A DNA stretch of 23,902 nt from Suttonella ornithocola. Its GTDB lineage: Bacteria; Pseudomonadota; Gammaproteobacteria; Cardiobacteriales; Cardiobacteriaceae. Each line of letters starts with the position of its first letter. Positions within the stretch are counted from its first letter, which is position 1. The translations under genes were made by a program, and so were the position numbers. The stretch lies in contig NZ_LWHB01000050.1 of NCBI RefSeq assembly GCF_001889065.1, forward strand, positions 1 through 23,902. The letters are read 5' to 3'. A model generated the notes under the pieces. The model did no database searches. It had not been told where the DNA came from and saw nothing but the letters and a program-made list of their open reading frames with translations. Positions 22,931-23,902 of the stretch are shown here, one piece after another.

Positions 22931-22961
22931 CTAGACTAACAGGTTATTCCTGCTAGTCTAG
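22931..22961. repeat. Hairpin inside the right end of the IS
   Basis: Arms CTAGACTAACAGG (22931-22943) and CCTGCTAGTCTAG (22949-22961) pair over 13 bases with one G-T mismatch. It lies between the right tip and the transposase start, so it could shield the transposase from outside transcription. That role is inference. Confidence 0.7.
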
Positions 22962-23043
22962 AGCCTAAATATTCTAAAAAATTATGAAAATTATTGATAG
23001 TATCAATAGTGTTAATTGAAAAAAAATAATTGTTTTTCAATCA

Positions 23044-23154
23044 TTTGATAGTGGTTTAAAAAGTATGCCGACCTGTTTTTATAGTTTTAGAATTAAGGTT
23101 CCAAGAAAATCTTTTGAAATAATTACTCAATATCTTTTTCAAACTACTATCAAA
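23044..23154. repeat. 111-bp sequence with imperfect terminal inverted repeats
   Basis: TTTGATAGTGGTTTAAAAAG at 23044 onward matches the complement of 23132-23154 (TTTGATAGTAGTTTGAAAAA) at 19 of 23 positions. It is non-coding, different in sequence from the other two MITE-like families, and lies between the IS and tRNA-Leu. It could be a short mobile element or chance in AT-rich DNA. Two smaller palindromes lie just to its left (22992-23006 and about 23015-23042). Confidence 0.45.
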
Positions 23155-23199
23155 AAATTTATTGAGAAATGCTTAATCCTTAATTTTTAAATTTATAGC

Positions 23200-23228
23200 T
23201 TGCTAAATAAATCTTGATTGGCTAGAAT
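23200..23228 (+). promoter_or_regulatory. Promoter of tRNA-Leu
   Basis: TTGCTA (23200-23205) and TAGAAT (23223-23228) are spaced by 17 bases, 18 bases before the mature 5' end of the tRNA. Confidence 0.6.
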
Positions 23229-23245
23229 AATGAAATCACAAAATT

Positions 23246-23332
23246 GCCTGAGTGGCGGAACTGGTAGACGCAGCGGATTCAAAATCCGCCGGTGGTAACA
23301 CCTTGAGAGTTCGAGTCTCTCCTTAGGTACCA
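23246..23332 (+). tRNA. tRNA-Leu (anticodon CAA)
   Basis: An 87-base class II tRNA with encoded CCA. The acceptor stem GCCTGAG pairs with CTTAGGT (two G-T pairs), discriminator A, then CCA. The anticodon stem GCGGA/TCCGC encloses TTCAAAA, with anticodon CAA at 23280-23282, which reads UUG. A long variable arm (CGGTGGTAACACCTTG region) and the T arm GAGAGTTCGAGTCTCTC are present. tRNA-Leu genes are common island attachment sites, but no duplicated 3' end is visible within the window. Confidence 0.97.
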
Positions 23333-23551
23333 TAAATTTGTAATTATTTTATTTTTAATCACATAAATTATGTATTAAATAGTTAAATTACGATATAATC
23401 TTATGCACGCTATTATCCTTTGATAAAAAGGTACTGATTACTCTGCTTAAATAAAAAAAAGTTGTACTCTGTAAGATATAGTAAAATAATATACTATTTT
23501 CCTTTAAATATCTTAAAATAAGATAATCTATCTATAAATCTTATGATATAA
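23333..23551. other. AT-rich gap after tRNA-Leu
   Basis: No gene, repeat of the tRNA end, or strong hairpin terminator was recognised. The sequence is markedly AT-rich compared with the operons to the left. Confidence 0.5.
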
Positions 23552-23902
23552 CTATCTATTTATTAAACAAATAATTCTAAATAAAGCATTCCAAAAATTT
23601 CTTATGGACCAAATCAATATTGGAATAGTTATAAACCAAAGTAAATATATAGAATAATAAAACTTCCATAGCGAATCATTTTTAAAAATGATTTTAGTTT
23701 CATTTTTTTCGGTTTTTTCAATTGAGGTAATAGTAGCGCTAGTAGCTTGACTTTTGTCTTTAGAGCGCAAAACATACTTAACTGTATATTCTTTGGAAAA
23801 ATTTATAGTTTTATTATTTCTGCTTGAGTGGCAATAATCAATACCAAAACAAACAAAACTGAGCGTCTTTCCGTTTTTCTCAAGATATAATCTATCTCCA
23901 CC
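23552..23902 (-). CDS. Hypothetical membrane protein, C-terminal part (runs off the right edge)
   Basis: The frame is open without a stop from 23552 to the window end, giving 116 residues. A shorter start at 23770 would be a TTG with no ribosome site and is not favoured. The visible protein reads GGDRLYLEKNGKTLSFVCFG at the edge, then YTVKYVLRSKDKSQATSATI, a charged stretch, and a C-terminal hydrophobic segment of about 25 residues (FYYSIYLLWFITIPILIW) that looks like one membrane helix. AT-rich codon use differs from the operons upstream and may mean recent acquisition. I do not recognise the family. Confidence 0.6.
   Translation of the reverse strand, partial: GGDRLYLEKNGKTLSFVCFGIDYCHSSRNNKTINFSKEYTVKYVLRSKDKSQATSATITSIEKTEKNETKIIFKNDSLWKFYYSIYLLWFITIPILIWSIRNFWNALFRIICLINR

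Larger units (their letters stand above)
22258..22965 (-). mobile_element. IS1016-type insertion sequence (IS1595 family)
   Basis: A 708-base element with ends GGCTCTAGATTAGCA (left) and GGCTCTAGACTAGCA (right, complement), flanked by TAAATAT direct repeats at 22251 and 22966. Its size and ends match the IS1016 group (about 0.7 kb). It contains one transposase frame on the minus strand, now broken. A 13-bp hairpin (22931-22961, one mismatch) sits just inside the right end. Confidence 0.9.

Noticed and set aside
23768..23770. TTG start for the right-edge gene
   Set aside because: The frame stays open to the window edge with protein-like sequence, so the gene is partial rather than 72 residues.

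Overview
The window is a bacterial chromosome segment of low to moderate GC. Gene content fits a host-associated proteobacterium: sialic-acid catabolism with a TRAP transporter, a complete cbb3 oxidase cluster with its assembly genes, HslVU behind a sigma-32-type promoter, NrdR-type operators, a bacterial alpha-2-macroglobulin and an IS1016-type element. I lean towards Gammaproteobacteria, possibly Cardiobacteriaceae. That is inference from gene content only and is not proven by the sequence.

Layout. 1-1987 (minus): sialic-acid operon nanE-nanA-siaP, with siaP running off the left edge. 2146-8641 (minus): an alpha-2-macroglobulin gene split by a one-base frameshift, translationally coupled to a secreted LRR/TPR-like protein. 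8770-8876: a short inverted-repeat (MITE-like) element. 8945-9556: glutathione S-transferase. 9929-10537: superoxide dismutase. 10602-12600: hslU and hslV. 12639-13545: the intergenic region divergent from hslV and a wrecked anaerobic ribonucleotide reductase locus, with two NrdR boxes, a 3'-truncated nrdG, two unrelated MITE-like elements and a decayed nrdD tail. 13567-18040: ccoG-ccoH-ccoI-ccoS, with an FNR/ANR-like box upstream. 18249-21499: ccoN-ccoO-ccoQ-ccoP, ended by a strong terminator. 21825-22250 (plus): a secreted DUF2147 protein. 22258-22965: an IS1016-type insertion sequence with a doubly frameshifted transposase. 23246-23332: tRNA-Leu(CAA). 23552-23902 (minus): the C-terminal part of an unknown membrane protein that continues past the right edge.

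How the parts work together. The nan genes take up and degrade sialic acid. A2M and SOD are plausible host-defence and oxidative-stress factors. The cco clusters build a high-affinity terminal oxidase for microaerobic respiration. The class III ribonucleotide reductase locus keeps its NrdR-controlled promoter, but its enzyme genes are destroyed, so anaerobic dNTP synthesis from this locus is lost. The most notable findings are this decayed nrd locus with intact tandem NrdR operators, the homopolymer frameshift that splits A2M, and the clear heat-shock and FNR-like promoter architecture. No CRISPR array, prophage or obvious new defence system was seen.
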